Part shown: positions 1 through 10,169 of the stretch, one piece after another
Layout: each line of letters begins with the position of its first letter
Position numbering within the stretch: position 1 is the first letter of the stretch
NCBI RefSeq assembly: GCF_028282165.1
Contig: NZ_JANQIM010000021.1
Coordinates: 51,061 to 115,060 of the forward strand
DNA: 64,000 nt
From: Winogradskyella sp.
GTDB lineage: Bacteria; Bacteroidota; Bacteroidia; Flavobacteriales; Flavobacteriaceae
Direction of reading: 5' to 3'
Program-made: the position numbers and the translations under genes
Notes under the pieces: model-generated
What the model was told of the DNA's origin: nothing
The model's input: only the letters and a program-made list of their open reading frames with translations
Databases searched by the model: none

Positions 1-1213
1 TCCATGATGATGGTAAGTAATCTCTATGTAACGACGTTACGATAATTACAAAACGCTCAAACCACATCCCTATGTTTACTACAATTGAGATAAAGAATGA
101 GAACATAATGCTTGTTCTAAGTTTCTTAAACCACATAAACTGAGGCGAGAATACGTTACAGGTCATCATTGCCCAGTAAGCCCACCAGTAAGGACCAGTT
201 GCTCTGTTTAAGAATGCATACTGTTCATATTCTACTCCAGAGTACCAAGCTATAAATAACTCAGTGATATAAGCCACACCCACTATTGAACCCGTAATCA
301 TGATAACGATGTTCATTAACTCAATGTGCTGTACTGTAATATAGTCTTCAAGGTTACATACTTTTCTCATGATAATAAGAAGTGTATTTACCATAGCAAA
401 TCCTGAGAAAATTGCACCTGCAACGAAATACGGTGGGAAAATCGTAGTATGCCAACCTGGTATAACTGATGTGGCAAAATCAAACGATACAATGGTATGT
501 ACAGAAAGTACAAGAGGTGTTGCTAAACCAGCTAGTACCAATGATACTTCTTCAAAACGTTGCCAATCTTTTGCTCTACCTGACCATCCGAAACTTAATA
601 AAGAATATATTTTCTTTTGGAAGGGCTTAACTGCTCTATCCCTGATCATAGCGAAATCTGGCAACAATCCTGTCCACCAGAATACTAAGGATACTGATAA
701 ATATGTAGAAATTGCAAATACGTCCCAAAGTAATGGCGAATTAAAGTTAACCCATAACGACCCAAATTGGTTAGGGATTGGCAATACCCAATATGCTAAC
801 CATGGACGACCCATGTGAATAATCGGAAATAGACCCGCTTGTATTACCGAGAAAATCGTCATCGCTTCAGCAGAACGGTTAATTGCCATTCTCCACTTTT
901 GACGGAAAAGTAAAAGTACTGCAGAAATAAGTGTCCCTGCATGACCAATACCAACCCACCAAACGAAGTTAGTAATATCCCAGGCCCAGTTTACGGTCTT
1001 ATTAAGACCCCAAACTCCAATACCAGTTGAAATGGTGTAAATAATACAACCTATTCCCCAAAGGAATGCAACCAAAGAGATGTTGAAAACTATCCACCAA
1101 GCTTTGTTTGCTTTGCCTTCTACCGGTCTTGCTACGTCTACGGTAACATCGTGATACGATTTTTCTCCGGTAACTAAAGGTCTTCTAATAGGTGCTTCGT
1201 AATGAGACGCCAT
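1..1213 (-). CDS. actC: Alternative complex III subunit ActC, NrfD-like quinol-oxidising membrane subunit (partial, cut by left edge)
   Basis: The minus-strand frame opens with ATG at 1213 ([14 protein letters not shown]) and stays open to base 1, so the C-terminus lies outside the window. The translation is strongly hydrophobic, with about eight or nine membrane segments visible, including stretches such as [19 protein letters not shown] and [19 protein letters not shown], as expected for the NrfD/PsrC family. In alternative complex III (ACIII), ActC oxidises menaquinol in the cytoplasmic membrane and passes electrons to the Fe-S clusters of ActB and the hemes of ActA. It follows actB by 30 bp and must be in the same operon. 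I cannot see actD-F, which would lie further left. Confidence 0.93.
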   Translation of the reverse strand, partial: MASHYEAPIRRPLVTGEKSYHDVTVDVARPVEGKANKAWWIVFNISLVAFLWGIGCIIYTISTGIGVWGLNKTVNWAWDITNFVWWVGIGHAGTLISAVLLLFRQKWRMAINRSAEAMTIFSVIQAGLFPIIHMGRPWLAYWVLPIPNQFGSLWVNFNSPLLWDVFAISTYLSVSLVFWWTGLLPDFAMIRDRAVKPFQKKIYSLLSFGWSGRAKDWQRFEEVSLVLAGLATPLVLSVHTIVSFDFATSVIPGWHTTIFPPYFVAGAIFSGFAMVNTLLIIMRKVCNLEDYITVQHIELMNIVIMITGSIVGVAYITELFIAWYSGVEYEQYAFLNRATGPYWWAYWAMMTCNVFSPQFMWFKKLRTSIMFSFFISIVVNIGMWFERFVIIVTSLHRDYLPSSW

Positions 1214-1243
1214 AATTATATAATTGATTCTTTAATTTTAATT

Positions 1244-4200
1244 TTATGCTTCAGCTGTATTTCTCACTTTAGTCTGGTACACTACATTTGGTTTTGTACC
1301 GACATGCTCTAATAAGTGATATGCTCTATTATCTTCTTTTAATTCAGCTATTTTACTCTCTTTATCATTAATGTCTCCAAATACCATCGCACCATTTCCA
1401 CAAGCTGCTGAACATGCTGTTTGGAATTCTCCATCTTTAACTGGACGGCCCTCACGCTTGGCATCTAGAATTGTTTTCTGTGTTTTTTGGATACACATAG
1501 AACATTTCTCCATCACACCACGAGATCTTACCGTAACATCAGGGTTGAGTACCATACGTCCTAAATCATCGTTCATGTAGTAATCAAACTCATCATTTTG
1601 GCTGTATAAGAACCAATTGAAACGACGTACTTTGTAAGGACAGTTGTTAGCACAATATCTTGTACCTACACAACGGTTATACGCCATGTGGTTTTGACCT
1701 TGACGACCATGTGCAGTTGCAGCAACAGGACAAACCGTTTCGCAAGGTGCATGATTACAGTGTTGACACATTACTGGTTGGAAAGCGACTTGCGGATTAT
1801 CTGCAGGACTCTCCATTTCGCCAAATTCACTTAACGAACTTCCTAAACCAGAAATATTGTCTTTCTTCTCATTATCGCCCTCAAACGACTCTTGAGATGA
1901 ATAGTATCTGTCAATACGCAACCAGTGCATATCTCTACTTCGTCTCATTTCAGACTTTCCAACTACAGGAACATTATTTTCTGCATGACAAGCAATAACA
2001 CAAGCACCACATCCCGTACAAGCATTTAAGTCAATTGACAAGTTAAAATGGTGACCTATTGAGCGATCGAATGATTCCCATAAATCTACATCTGGAGAGG
2101 TTACAGGAGTTTCTATGTGATCTTTGGATACTTTTGGTATAGCATTCCAATATTCTTTATCTTTTGTGTTAAATATCTCTAAGCTCGTTTCCTTAATGAT
2201 ATCTCCACGACCCATTAAGGTATTGTGCAACTGTACACAAGCGAACTCATGCGTGCCAGAAGATTTCTCAACAGTAACGTTTTGTACCGTATTAAAGTCT
2301 TGGTATAATGGATAGGCATTAACGCCTGTTTTCATTTCGTTTTTAAGTGCATCTGAAGTTCTTCCGTAACCAAATGCCAAACCAACAGAACCTTTAGCCT
2401 GACCTGGTTGAATAATGACTGGTACGTTTTCAACAGTAACACCATTAACTGTAACCTTAGCGTAACTACCATTTAAGCCACCATTAGCTACATTTTCATT
2501 GGTTAAACCTAATGATTCAGCATCAGCTCTAGACACTGTTAGATAATTATCCCAACTAGTTCTTGTTATAGGATCTGGGAATTCTTGCAACCATGGATTA
2601 TTGGCTTGTTGCCCATCACCCATACCTGTTTTGGCATACAATGATAATTCCATACCACTAGACTTTGAGGAACTAGCAAGAGCCCTTGCCGCATTTCCGC
2701 TTTGGGTTTCGGTTGCTTCTTCATCAGTTTCAGAAGAAGACGTATCTTCTGTAGTTCCAGTATCAGCAGACGAAGAACTTACAAAAACACCATCTTGAAC
2801 AGCTTTATTAAATGAAGTCCCGTCAAGAATTTCTGTTGTCCAAACAGATTTTAAATAATCTCTATATGATGTGTTATTTCCATTCCATGCCAACAACACT
2901 TCCTGAAATTGTTTTGTGTCGAATAATGGGCGAATGGTTGGCTGCATCATTGAGTAATGACCAGACTTGAATTCAAAATCTCCCCAAGATTCTAGGTTAT
3001 GGGGTACTGCTGCAATGTAATTGCAATTTGAAGCTGTTTCGTCGCTCTTCATAGAGAACGCAACAGACAATTCTACTTTATCTAGACCTTCTTTGAAATC
3101 TGATGCATTAGGTAAAGTGTACATTGGGTTGACACCATTTATGATGAGTGCTCCAACATTACCCATTTTCATATCAGCAATAAGCTGCATCACAGCCTTA
3201 TCACTTCCTTGTCTAGTTAATATGGTTGTGTCAGTATCGAATGCTTTACTACTTAAGTGCTCATTGATTTCTAATGCAACCGTTTGTGCATTAACATCTT
3301 GAATGCCAGTAATTACTACAGCATTGCTTCCAGCTTTCTTTATTTCACTAGCAGCTTTCTGTACAGCTTCTAATATGTTTTCTGGCAAATCAACCGATAC
3401 TGCACCTCCAACAATGAGACTATGCAATTTTGCCAACACTTTTCTCTGTTGACTTGGTGTTATTGGCACACGCTTATCTGCATTGGCACCAGTTAATGAC
3501 ATATTTGATTCAAACTGAATATGGCGCGACATTTTACCATGATCTGGAATACGCTTTTTGGAATATCCAGACTCAAACCCGCCACCTTGCCAATCGCCTA
3601 AGAAATCAGCACCAACTGATACTATGGTCTTTGCTTTGGAAAAATCATAGTTGGCCATTCCTCTTTTACCGTACTTAGCTTCGTAAGCATCTAAGGTTGC
3701 CGATTCTGAAATAGCATCATAAGCCACATGCTTTACATTACCATACTTCTCTGTAAACTCAGCAATTAATTTATGAGTTGATGGACTTGGTAATGTTGAT
3801 GTTAAGAATACAATTTGCTTACCATCTGCCAGTCCGTTTAACTTCGAAGTTGTTTCAGACATAAAGGTATCCCAAGAGATTGAAGCACCATCTTTCATTG
3901 GTGTTTTTACTCTTAGGTTATCGTATAACCCTAAAACCGATGCATGTACTCTGGCATTTGCCATACCATTAGTTGCTGCATCTGTATTATTTTCAATCTT
4001 AATTGGTCGTCCCTCTCTGGTCTTCACTAATACACTAGCAAAATCATAACCATTGGCAATGGTTGTTGCGTAATAATTAGCGACACCAGGAACAATCTCT
4101 GTTGGCTGAACCACATAAGGAATCGACTTAATCACTGGACCTTCACAAGCTGCCAATGAAGCCGCAGCCGTACTGAATCCAACATACTTTAAGAAATCAC

Positions 4201-4357
4201 GTCGTGATGTTGATGAAGACTCAAGCGCCTGTTTATCACCTAAAAACTCATCTGTTGGAATTTCCTCAACAAATTCATTTTGTTGTAGTGTCTCAACAAT
4301 AGAGCTATTGTCGTTTAGCTCCTCAACACTTTTCCAGTATTTCTTGTTTGATGACAT
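1244..4357 (-). CDS. actB: Alternative complex III subunit ActB: Tat-exported molybdopterin-like plus 4x Fe-S ferredoxin protein
   Basis: 1037 residues. A Tat signal (SRRDFLKYVG, residues 51-60) lies after a roughly 50-residue cytoplasmic leader, the usual layout for ActB, and is followed by a Cys at 71 in AACEG that could be lipidated. The middle is a molybdopterin-oxidoreductase-like fold. The C-terminal quarter is a ferredoxin domain with four cysteine groups: C780/783/786/790, C864/867/872/876, C896/902/906 and C952/955 with C982/986. In ACIII the N-terminal half carries no molybdenum cofactor and the Fe-S domain wires ActC to ActA. Around residues 525-570 there is a low-complexity Ser/Thr/Glu linker. 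It sits 27 bp after actA and 30 bp before actC. Confidence 0.95.
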   Translation of the reverse strand: MSSNKKYWKSVEELNDNSSIVETLQQNEFVEEIPTDEFLGDKQALESSSTSRRDFLKYVGFSTAAASLAACEGPVIKSIPYVVQPTEIVPGVANYYATTIANGYDFASVLVKTREGRPIKIENNTDAATNGMANARVHASVLGLYDNLRVKTPMKDGASISWDTFMSETTSKLNGLADGKQIVFLTSTLPSPSTHKLIAEFTEKYGNVKHVAYDAISESATLDAYEAKYGKRGMANYDFSKAKTIVSVGADFLGDWQGGGFESGYSKKRIPDHGKMSRHIQFESNMSLTGANADKRVPITPSQQRKVLAKLHSLIVGGAVSVDLPENILEAVQKAASEIKKAGSNAVVITGIQDVNAQTVALEINEHLSSKAFDTDTTILTRQGSDKAVMQLIADMKMGNVGALIINGVNPMYTLPNASDFKEGLDKVELSVAFSMKSDETASNCNYIAAVPHNLESWGDFEFKSGHYSMMQPTIRPLFDTKQFQEVLLAWNGNNTSYRDYLKSVWTTEILDGTSFNKAVQDGVFVSSSSADTGTTEDTSSSETDEEATETQSGNAARALASSSKSSGMELSLYAKTGMGDGQQANNPWLQEFPDPITRTSWDNYLTVSRADAESLGLTNENVANGGLNGSYAKVTVNGVTVENVPVIIQPGQAKGSVGLAFGYGRTSDALKNEMKTGVNAYPLYQDFNTVQNVTVEKSSGTHEFACVQLHNTLMGRGDIIKETSLEIFNTKDKEYWNAIPKVSKDHIETPVTSPDVDLWESFDRSIGHHFNLSIDLNACTGCGACVIACHAENNVPVVGKSEMRRSRDMHWLRIDRYYSSQESFEGDNEKKDNISGLGSSLSEFGEMESPADNPQVAFQPVMCQHCNHAPCETVCPVAATAHGRQGQNHMAYNRCVGTRYCANNCPYKVRRFNWFLYSQNDEFDYYMNDDLGRMVLNPDVTVRSRGVMEKCSMCIQKTQKTILDAKREGRPVKDGEFQTACSAACGNGAMVFGDINDKESKIAELKEDNRAYHLLEHVGTKPNVVYQTKVRNTAEA

Positions 4358-4384
4358 ATAATTCTGAATTACTTCTTGTTAAAA

Positions 4385-5686
4385 TTAATAATGGCACTTA
4401 CCACATTCTAGCCCACCCATCTGTGCCGCAGTTAATTGCTCTACACCATACTTTTTAGATAACTCTTCATGAATCTTTGTATAGTATTCATTGTCCTTAA
4501 CCTTTACATTGGTCTCTCTGTGACAGTTAATACACCAACCCATAGTTAATGGCGAGTGTTGGTACATGATTTCCATTTCTTCAACTGGACCATGACAGGT
4601 TTGACACTCAACACCAGCCACAGATACGTGCTGTGAGTGGTTAAAATAAGCAAAGTCTGGTAAGTTATGTATACGAATCCATTTGACTGGTTTTGACTCG
4701 CCAGTATATGCTGTTCCATCCCAACCAACGGCCTCATATAATTTCTGAATTTCAGCATCGTAATCAACGCCATATTCAGCTTTTCCTTCAGCTAAAGTTT
4801 CTGGTGCCACATTTGCAATTGATTTATGACAGTTCATACAAATATTTAGCGATGGAATCCCTGAGTGCTTACTCACTCTTGCCGAAGAGTGGCAATATTT
4901 ACAATCGATACCATTGTCACCGGCGTGTATTCTGTGCGAATAATGAATTGGTTGCACAGGCTCGTACCCCTGGTCTACACCAACTTGCATAAAATAACCA
5001 TACACAAAGTAAGCACTTGCCAATAGGAAGAAGATAGCTGTAACCAATACTAAAAATTGGTTTTCCACAAAGGCTTTCCAGATAGGTTTACCTTTAGTTT
5101 CCGCTACTGCCTCAATACCTTTGGCTTCAGCAAAACGATTTAAAGTACGTTTTACTAAAATCAAGGCCATGGCCAATAAGGCAAATAAGACAGCTAAAGC
5201 ACCAAGGATTAAATTGTTTGAAATACCGCTGCCAGCAGTTTCTCCAGTTGCAACTCCTACTTCAGGAGTTGGAGGAAGTGGAGGCGGTTGTGCTGTATAC
5301 GCCAAAATATCTGAGATATCCTGATCGCTCAATTGTGGAAACGCATTCATTGCTGTTTGGTTCCACTCATTGTATATTTTAACCGCATAAGCGTCTCCAG
5401 CTTTGATTAAAGCCGAGCTATTTCTTATCCACGCATTTATCCATTCTCTATCTAAACCTTCTTCTGCCAATCTTGCTTCGACATTACGGAGCATTGGACC
5501 AGTCATGTCTCTATCTAATTTGTGACACGCCGCACAATTGGCATTGAATAATGATTTTCCGTTTGCTGGATCTCCCGCTTGCGGACCGCCGTCTTGGGCA
5601 TTAAGTGAGGTTGAAAACGTAAGTAATAAAATAAAACCTAGACTGAGTATCTTAGAGGTTAAATTTCGGTAGATCACCTGTTTCAT
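4385..5686 (-). CDS. actA: Alternative complex III hexaheme cytochrome c subunit (ActA with an ActE-like monoheme domain)
   Basis: 433 residues from the internal ATG at 5686, which directly precedes a signal peptide (MKQVIYRNLTSKILSLGF...LNAQ). The frame is open to 5782, but the extra 32 residues are Cys/His-rich and overlap the upstream control region. Six CxxCH heme sites are visible: 51-55, 262-266, 283-287, 361-365, 385-389 and 428-432. The first lies in a class I monoheme domain with a proline-rich linker (PPPLPPTP, about 135-141). Two membrane segments (about 158-178 and 208-232) separate it from the pentaheme part. The pentaheme portion matches ActA and the monoheme part resembles ActE, so the two appear fused. 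First gene of the leftward act operon. Confidence 0.92.
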   Translation of the reverse strand: MKQVIYRNLTSKILSLGFILLLTFSTSLNAQDGGPQAGDPANGKSLFNANCAACHKLDRDMTGPMLRNVEARLAEEGLDREWINAWIRNSSALIKAGDAYAVKIYNEWNQTAMNAFPQLSDQDISDILAYTAQPPPLPPTPEVGVATGETAGSGISNNLILGALAVLFALLAMALILVKRTLNRFAEAKGIEAVAETKGKPIWKAFVENQFLVLVTAIFFLLASAYFVYGYFMQVGVDQGYEPVQPIHYSHRIHAGDNGIDCKYCHSSARVSKHSGIPSLNICMNCHKSIANVAPETLAEGKAEYGVDYDAEIQKLYEAVGWDGTAYTGESKPVKWIRIHNLPDFAYFNHSQHVSVAGVECQTCHGPVEEMEIMYQHSPLTMGWCINCHRETNVKVKDNEYYTKIHEELSKKYGVEQLTAAQMGGLECGKCHY

Positions 5687-5737
5687 ATTCTGAGTTGAAT
5701 TATCTTCTAAACTTTGGTACGATTTTTTCAGACAAAT

Positions 5738-5751
5738 ATGACATAAGTCAT
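5738..5751. promoter_or_regulatory. Palindrome ATGAC-ATAA-GTCAT upstream of the act operon
   Basis: Perfect 5-bp arms around a 4-bp spacer lie 52 bp upstream of the chosen actA start, between actA and the divergent SPOR gene. The size and symmetry suit a dimeric regulator such as a CRP/FNR-family protein, but no regulator is known here. A CAAAAGTA (5769-5776), which reads TACTTTTG on the minus strand, is a possible -7 box. The palindrome would then fall just downstream of the transcription start. Confidence 0.35.
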
Positions 5752-5891
5752 GTTTCCAAAAACTCATGCAAAAGTAAGGCATAAAGTCGATTTTAGAAAT
5801 CTTAGAGAAGTGTTAATATATAATTTATACTAATTCTAAATAACATTTTTTAGGCGTTTGCGTTGATTAACATACCTTTGCATTAAAATAG

Positions 5892-6287
5892 ATGATTATG
5901 AGCATAAAACTTAGATATTTTACTATTGTATTTACAGCATTATTGCTATCGCTTAACCTCAACGCACAACAAGGTGAGGTTACCGTTGATCAGGATAGTG
6001 ATATAGACAAATTATTGGAATACAAGAAGGACATAAAAACCACAAAGATTTATAAGATTCAGGTGTATCAAAGTGTCGATCCCGATAAAGCCCAACGCGA
6101 AAAATTAAACTTCTTAAATGCATATGGCGAATGGCCTGTTGAGATTGTTTGGAACACGCCAAATTACAAAGTTTGGGTCGGTAATTTTGCCACACGTTTA
6201 GAGGCTGACCGAGCTTTAGCCAAGATTAAGAAAAAGTATATGAATGCAATTATCTTTCAGCCTAAGTTAGATAAAAAGAAGAAGTAA
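5892..6287 (+). CDS. Secreted SPOR-domain protein
   Basis: 131 residues with a signal peptide (about 1-25, ending LNLNAQ). The second half reads YKIQVYQS...KAQREKLNF...YKVWVGNF.TRLEADRALAKIKKKYMNAIIF, the pattern of a SPOR domain. Such domains bind denuded peptidoglycan glycan strands, so the protein is probably periplasmic and may act at the septum or cell wall. A second ATG at 5898 is an equally good start. A -7-like TACCTTTG lies at 5873-5880. The stop codon abuts the stop of the convergent next gene. The specific role is unknown. Confidence 0.8.
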   Translation: MIMSIKLRYFTIVFTALLLSLNLNAQQGEVTVDQDSDIDKLLEYKKDIKTTKIYKIQVYQSVDPDKAQREKLNFLNAYGEWPVEIVWNTPNYKVWVGNFATRLEADRALAKIKKKYMNAIIFQPKLDKKKK

Positions 6288-7286
6288 TTATACTTGTTTT
6301 AGTCTTCGTTCGATAGTTTTAATCAATCTGGGAATAAAAGGTCTAGGTCTTACAAAGGCTTTTCTATTGTTTTTCGTTTTATCTTCGTAAGTACATTTAA
6401 TAAACTGTTTGGGTATTTTTTTGAAGCTATTGTTTGAACCATGCATGCTGTAATTGCAAATGGCATAGTTTTTATCTGTTTCATCAACAATATGATAAAA
6501 GGGTGATGAATCGTTAAATGTTCTTACTGAAATATCGCAATTATCTATAACATACATTTCAATAGCAAACAATAAATAGTTATCCTTGATTTCTCCTAGA
6601 ATATCCTTAAAATCTTCACTCGAAAAAAACCTTTTATCATTGATTTTATAGGTTCTGTCGTTTGTACCATAATAGACAGAATTATAATTAAACCCACTTA
6701 GTTTACTAAGGATTTTATCCTCATTCATACTGTCATTCAACCTTTTGTTGAGACGATCGCCTCTTCTAAGATGCAAACCAATTATTGGTCTTTGCAAACG
6801 ACTTAAAATGTTGTCTCCAAGCACTTTAATATATTGGGTTGGAGTGACTTCGGGAATTACGAACTTGACACCTACACCGTGATATAGTTTTGCCAGAGCA
6901 AAAACATCATACAGTTTTAAATTCCAAAAATTATCGTCCTTTAGATCTCTGACAATAACTCTTGCATCCGACTTTTTATCACTTTTTTTATCGTTAATAT
7001 TAAGTATTTTATCTTGTGGTATGTCTTTTAGAATGGGAAGAAAATCTTCTTCAAAAATACAGTCAACATCCAATCGGTCTATACCAAAATACTCGCCTAT
7101 AAGATAGCTTTCTATTAACTTGCCATGGTTGTGATGCGATCCTAATTGAAATCTTGGAACTACGGCTACTCTTTGGCTTAACTTCGCTTCTGCTAAAAGA
7201 ATCATTAAGCAAGATCTTCTATCTAGAAGCCCTTCAGCATATTTTTTTGCCGGTTTATAGTAAAGGTATTTCTTTGTTGGTTGCAT
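6288..7286 (-). CDS. Probable glycosyltransferase of the fucosyltransferase-like GT-B type
   Basis: 332 residues, no signal peptide. The clearest motif is IGLHLRRGDR (about 169-178), which resembles the HxRxGD donor-binding motif of alpha-1,2/alpha-1,6/O-fucosyltransferases. The rest follows the layout of those enzymes: an N-terminal region with RSCLMILLAEAKLSQRVAVVPRFQ and a C-terminal nucleotide-sugar half. The segment at about 95-110 is Lys/Asp-rich and has no obvious function. It is monocistronic, convergent with the SPOR gene, and has no polysaccharide genes next to it, so donor and acceptor cannot be inferred. An imperfect palindromic repeat lies directly upstream. Confidence 0.6.
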   Translation of the reverse strand: MQPTKKYLYYKPAKKYAEGLLDRRSCLMILLAEAKLSQRVAVVPRFQLGSHHNHGKLIESYLIGEYFGIDRLDVDCIFEEDFLPILKDIPQDKILNINDKKSDKKSDARVIVRDLKDDNFWNLKLYDVFALAKLYHGVGVKFVIPEVTPTQYIKVLGDNILSRLQRPIIGLHLRRGDRLNKRLNDSMNEDKILSKLSGFNYNSVYYGTNDRTYKINDKRFFSSEDFKDILGEIKDNYLLFAIEMYVIDNCDISVRTFNDSSPFYHIVDETDKNYAICNYSMHGSNNSFKKIPKQFIKCTYEDKTKNNRKAFVRPRPFIPRLIKTIERRLKQV

Positions 7287-7296
7287 CTAAAAAAAA

Positions 7297-7374
7297 TGTC
7301 ATTCAGAACAAAGTGAAGAATCTCACTCTATCCGTTTGTAGAATTGAGATTTCCCACATTCGTTCGAAATGACA
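7297..7374. repeat. 78-bp imperfect palindromic intergenic repeat
   Basis: It begins TGTCATT and ends AATGACA. Further inside, GAAC pairs with GTTC and GAATCTCA pairs with TGAGATTT, so most of the element can fold on itself. A half copy in the same style is seen at 19531-19560. It looks like a miniature or REP-like intergenic element of the kind common in flavobacterial genomes. No ORF is inside. It may also act as a terminator or RNA-stability hairpin between infB and the glycosyltransferase gene. Confidence 0.6.
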
Positions 7375-7417
7375 AATATATCTTTTAGTAAATATAGTTA
7401 AGGGTAGTTTGAAATTA

Positions 7418-10099
7418 TTATTTTAATTTCTTTTTAACCTCAACTTCCTGGAAGGCTTCTATAATGTCACTTTCTTTGATATCGTTATAACCTTTTATTT
7501 GCATACCGCAATCGTATCCTTTGGAAACTTCTTTTACATCATCCTTAAAGCGTTTTAGCGAGGCCAATTCGCCAGTAAATACTACAACGCCATCTCTAAT
7601 AATTCGCACACCAGAATTTCTAAAGATTTTACCATTAGTCACCATACAACCTGCAATAGTTCCGATTTTTGAAATCTTGAAGGTCTCCCTAATCTCAGCT
7701 GTACCTGTAACTTCTTCCTTCACTTCAGGTGACAATAGACCTTCCATAGCATCCTTTAAGTCGTTGATAGCATCATAGATAATAGAGTATGTTCTAATAT
7801 CTATTTCCTCTTTATCTGCGATTGATCTTGCATTTCCTACTGGACGTACATTAAACCCAACAATAATAGCATCAGAGGCTGAAGCCAGCAGTACATCACT
7901 TTCGGTAATTGCACCAACGCCTTTATGGATAATATTCACTTGAATTTCTTCAGTTGATAGCTTCTGGAACGAATCTGTTAAAGCTTCTACAGAACCATCA
8001 ACATCACCTTTAAGGATAATATTCAACTCTTGGAAATCACCAAGGGCAATACGTCTTCCAATTTCGTCTAGTGTGATATGACGTTGCGTTCTCACTGATT
8101 GTTCGCGCTGTAATTGTGTACGCTTTGCAGCAATTTGCTTGGCCTCTCTTTCGTCTTCAAATACATTGAATTTATCACCTGCCTGTGGTGCACCATCGAG
8201 CCCTAAGATTGATACTGGAGTAGACGGTCCGGCTTCTAGCACATTGTTTCCACGTTCGTCGTGCATAGCTTTAACCTTACCACTGTTTTTTCCTGCCAAT
8301 ACGTAATCGCCAACTTTTAAAGTTCCGGCTTGCACTAAAATTGTAGAGACATAACCTCTACCTTTATCTAAATAAGCTTCGACCACGGTTCCGTTTGCTG
8401 GTTTATTAGGATTGGCTGTTAACTCTAATAACTCAGCTTCAAGAAGTACTTTTTCGAGTAATTCCTTAACGCCTGTACCAAATTTTGCTGAGATGTCGTG
8501 CGACTGAATCTTTCCGCCCCAATCTTCAACCAATAAATTCATGTTGGCCAAGCCTTCTTTTACTTTATCGGGATTAGCGTCTGGCTTATCTATTTTATTT
8601 ATTGCAAAAACAATAGGCACACTAGCTGCTTGGGCATGGGAAATGGCTTCTTTGGTCTGTGGCATTATGGCATCGTCTGCAGCAACAACAATAATGGCAA
8701 TATCTGTGACTTGTGCACCACGAGCACGCATTGCCGTAAAGGCTTCGTGACCTGGTGTATCTAAAAATGCTATTTTTTGTCCGTCTGATAATTCTACACC
8801 ATAAGCACCAATGTGCTGTGTAATTCCTCCCGACTCACCTGCAATAACGTTCTCTTCGCGTATGTAATCTAGAAGCGATGTCTTACCGTGATCTACATGA
8901 CCCATAACAGTTACGATTGGTGCACGCGGTTTTAGGTCTTTAGGATCATCAGCTGCTGTCTCAATAGATTCTTCTATATCCGCAGTGACAAACTCAACGT
9001 CAAATCCAAATTCTTCAGCAACAATCGAGAGTGTCTCTGCATCTAATCGCTGATTCATAGTTACCATCATACCTAATGACATACATGCTGAAATGACTTG
9101 GGTAACACCAACATCCATCATAGTCGCTACTTCACTCACCGTAACGAACTCGGTTACCTTTAGGATTTTGCTTTCTGCTGCTTCTGCCTGAAGTTCTTTC
9201 TCAGACTGCTCTCTATGCTGTTCTCTTTTCTCTCTACGGTACTTGGCGCCTTTTCCTTTGTTGGACTTCCCCTGAAGTTTTTCAAGGGTTTCCCTTACCT
9301 GCTTTTGTACTTCTTCTTCACTTGGCTCTTCCTTTACCACTTTTGGCCTAGAACTTCTTCCTTTTCCGCCACGTCTGTTATCAAAATTAGGTCTTCCTCC
9401 TCCTTCGTTTCCGCCTTTGCTAATACGACGCCTTTTGCGCTTATTAGCGTCATTATTAGATTGCGTATCGGGCTTTTTTTCTTCTTTCTTCTTTTTAGGC
9501 TTGTTAAATTGAGAAAGGTCTATTTTCTTACCTGTAGTAGTTGGCCCCGAAAGCTTTTGATATTGTGTCTTTAACTTTTCGTCTGTCCTAGGTTTAACAG
9601 GTTCTGTTGGCTTTTCTACTTTAGGCTCTACTTTTTTAACTATTTCTTTTTTAGGCTTTTCTTCGACTACCTTAGGAGTCTCGACTTTTTCTACAGGCTT
9701 TGGCTTTGGCTTAGGTTTTTCTTCTTTTTTCTCTACTTTGGCTCTTGGCTTCTTGTCTAAATCGATTTTCCCTATTTGCTTAGGACCGGTCAATTCGGCC
9801 TTAGCTTTAACTACGGTATCTTTTGCGGCTTCTTTCTTTTCCTTTTCTTCAATTTCGCGTTCGCGCTGCTCACGAAGCTCCTCTTTTTCTTTGAGTTTTG
9901 CTTCACTTACTTCTTGAGCTTTTTCACGTTTAGATGCATCCGTCTGAAATTCATCAGATAGCGTATCGTAAACCTCTTGCGAAATTTTTGTATTGGGACT
10001 TTTCTCAATATCGATGCCCTTGGACTCTAAAAAGTCCACTGCACGGTCTAGAGAGATGTTTAATTCCCTTAATACTTTATTTATTCTAATTTGAGCCAT
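7418..10099 (-). CDS. infB: Translation initiation factor IF-2
   Basis: 893 residues. The N-terminal IF2_N domain (about 1-50) is followed by a long charged, Lys/Glu/Pro-rich linker (about 55-300). The second N-terminal domain and the GTPase domain come next, with G1 GHVDHGKT at 400-407, G3 DTPGHE and G4 NKID, and then the beta-barrel and C-terminal fMet-tRNA-binding domains. IF-2 delivers initiator tRNA to the 30S subunit and promotes subunit joining. It is the last gene of rimP-nusA-infB, 70 bp after nusA. The length and the linker are usual for Bacteroidota IF-2. Confidence 0.98.
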   Translation of the reverse strand: MAQIRINKVLRELNISLDRAVDFLESKGIDIEKSPNTKISQEVYDTLSDEFQTDASKREKAQEVSEAKLKEKEELREQREREIEEKEKKEAAKDTVVKAKAELTGPKQIGKIDLDKKPRAKVEKKEEKPKPKPKPVEKVETPKVVEEKPKKEIVKKVEPKVEKPTEPVKPRTDEKLKTQYQKLSGPTTTGKKIDLSQFNKPKKKKEEKKPDTQSNNDANKRKRRRISKGGNEGGGRPNFDNRRGGKGRSSRPKVVKEEPSEEEVQKQVRETLEKLQGKSNKGKGAKYRREKREQHREQSEKELQAEAAESKILKVTEFVTVSEVATMMDVGVTQVISACMSLGMMVTMNQRLDAETLSIVAEEFGFDVEFVTADIEESIETAADDPKDLKPRAPIVTVMGHVDHGKTSLLDYIREENVIAGESGGITQHIGAYGVELSDGQKIAFLDTPGHEAFTAMRARGAQVTDIAIIVVAADDAIMPQTKEAISHAQAASVPIVFAINKIDKPDANPDKVKEGLANMNLLVEDWGGKIQSHDISAKFGTGVKELLEKVLLEAELLELTANPNKPANGTVVEAYLDKGRGYVSTILVQAGTLKVGDYVLAGKNSGKVKAMHDERGNNVLEAGPSTPVSILGLDGAPQAGDKFNVFEDEREAKQIAAKRTQLQREQSVRTQRHITLDEIGRRIALGDFQELNIILKGDVDGSVEALTDSFQKLSTEEIQVNIIHKGVGAITESDVLLASASDAIIVGFNVRPVGNARSIADKEEIDIRTYSIIYDAINDLKDAMEGLLSPEVKEEVTGTAEIRETFKISKIGTIAGCMVTNGKIFRNSGVRIIRDGVVVFTGELASLKRFKDDVKEVSKGYDCGMQIKGYNDIKESDIIEAFQEVEVKKKLK

Positions 10100-10169
10100 A
10101 AATTGCCGTAATATACTTAAATCTGTTTATATCAATCTAACTTTCTTCATTTTAAAGTTAAACTGTTAT

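Noticed and set aside
369..818. Plus-strand frame of 149 codons opposite actC
   Set aside because: It lies antisense within a clear NrfD-like membrane gene, its translation has no family features, and actC runs uninterrupted through it.
5687..5782. Longer start for the hexaheme cytochrome gene
   Set aside because: The added residues are Cys/His-rich, would put a signal peptide 33 residues inside the protein, and overlap the palindrome and likely promoter.
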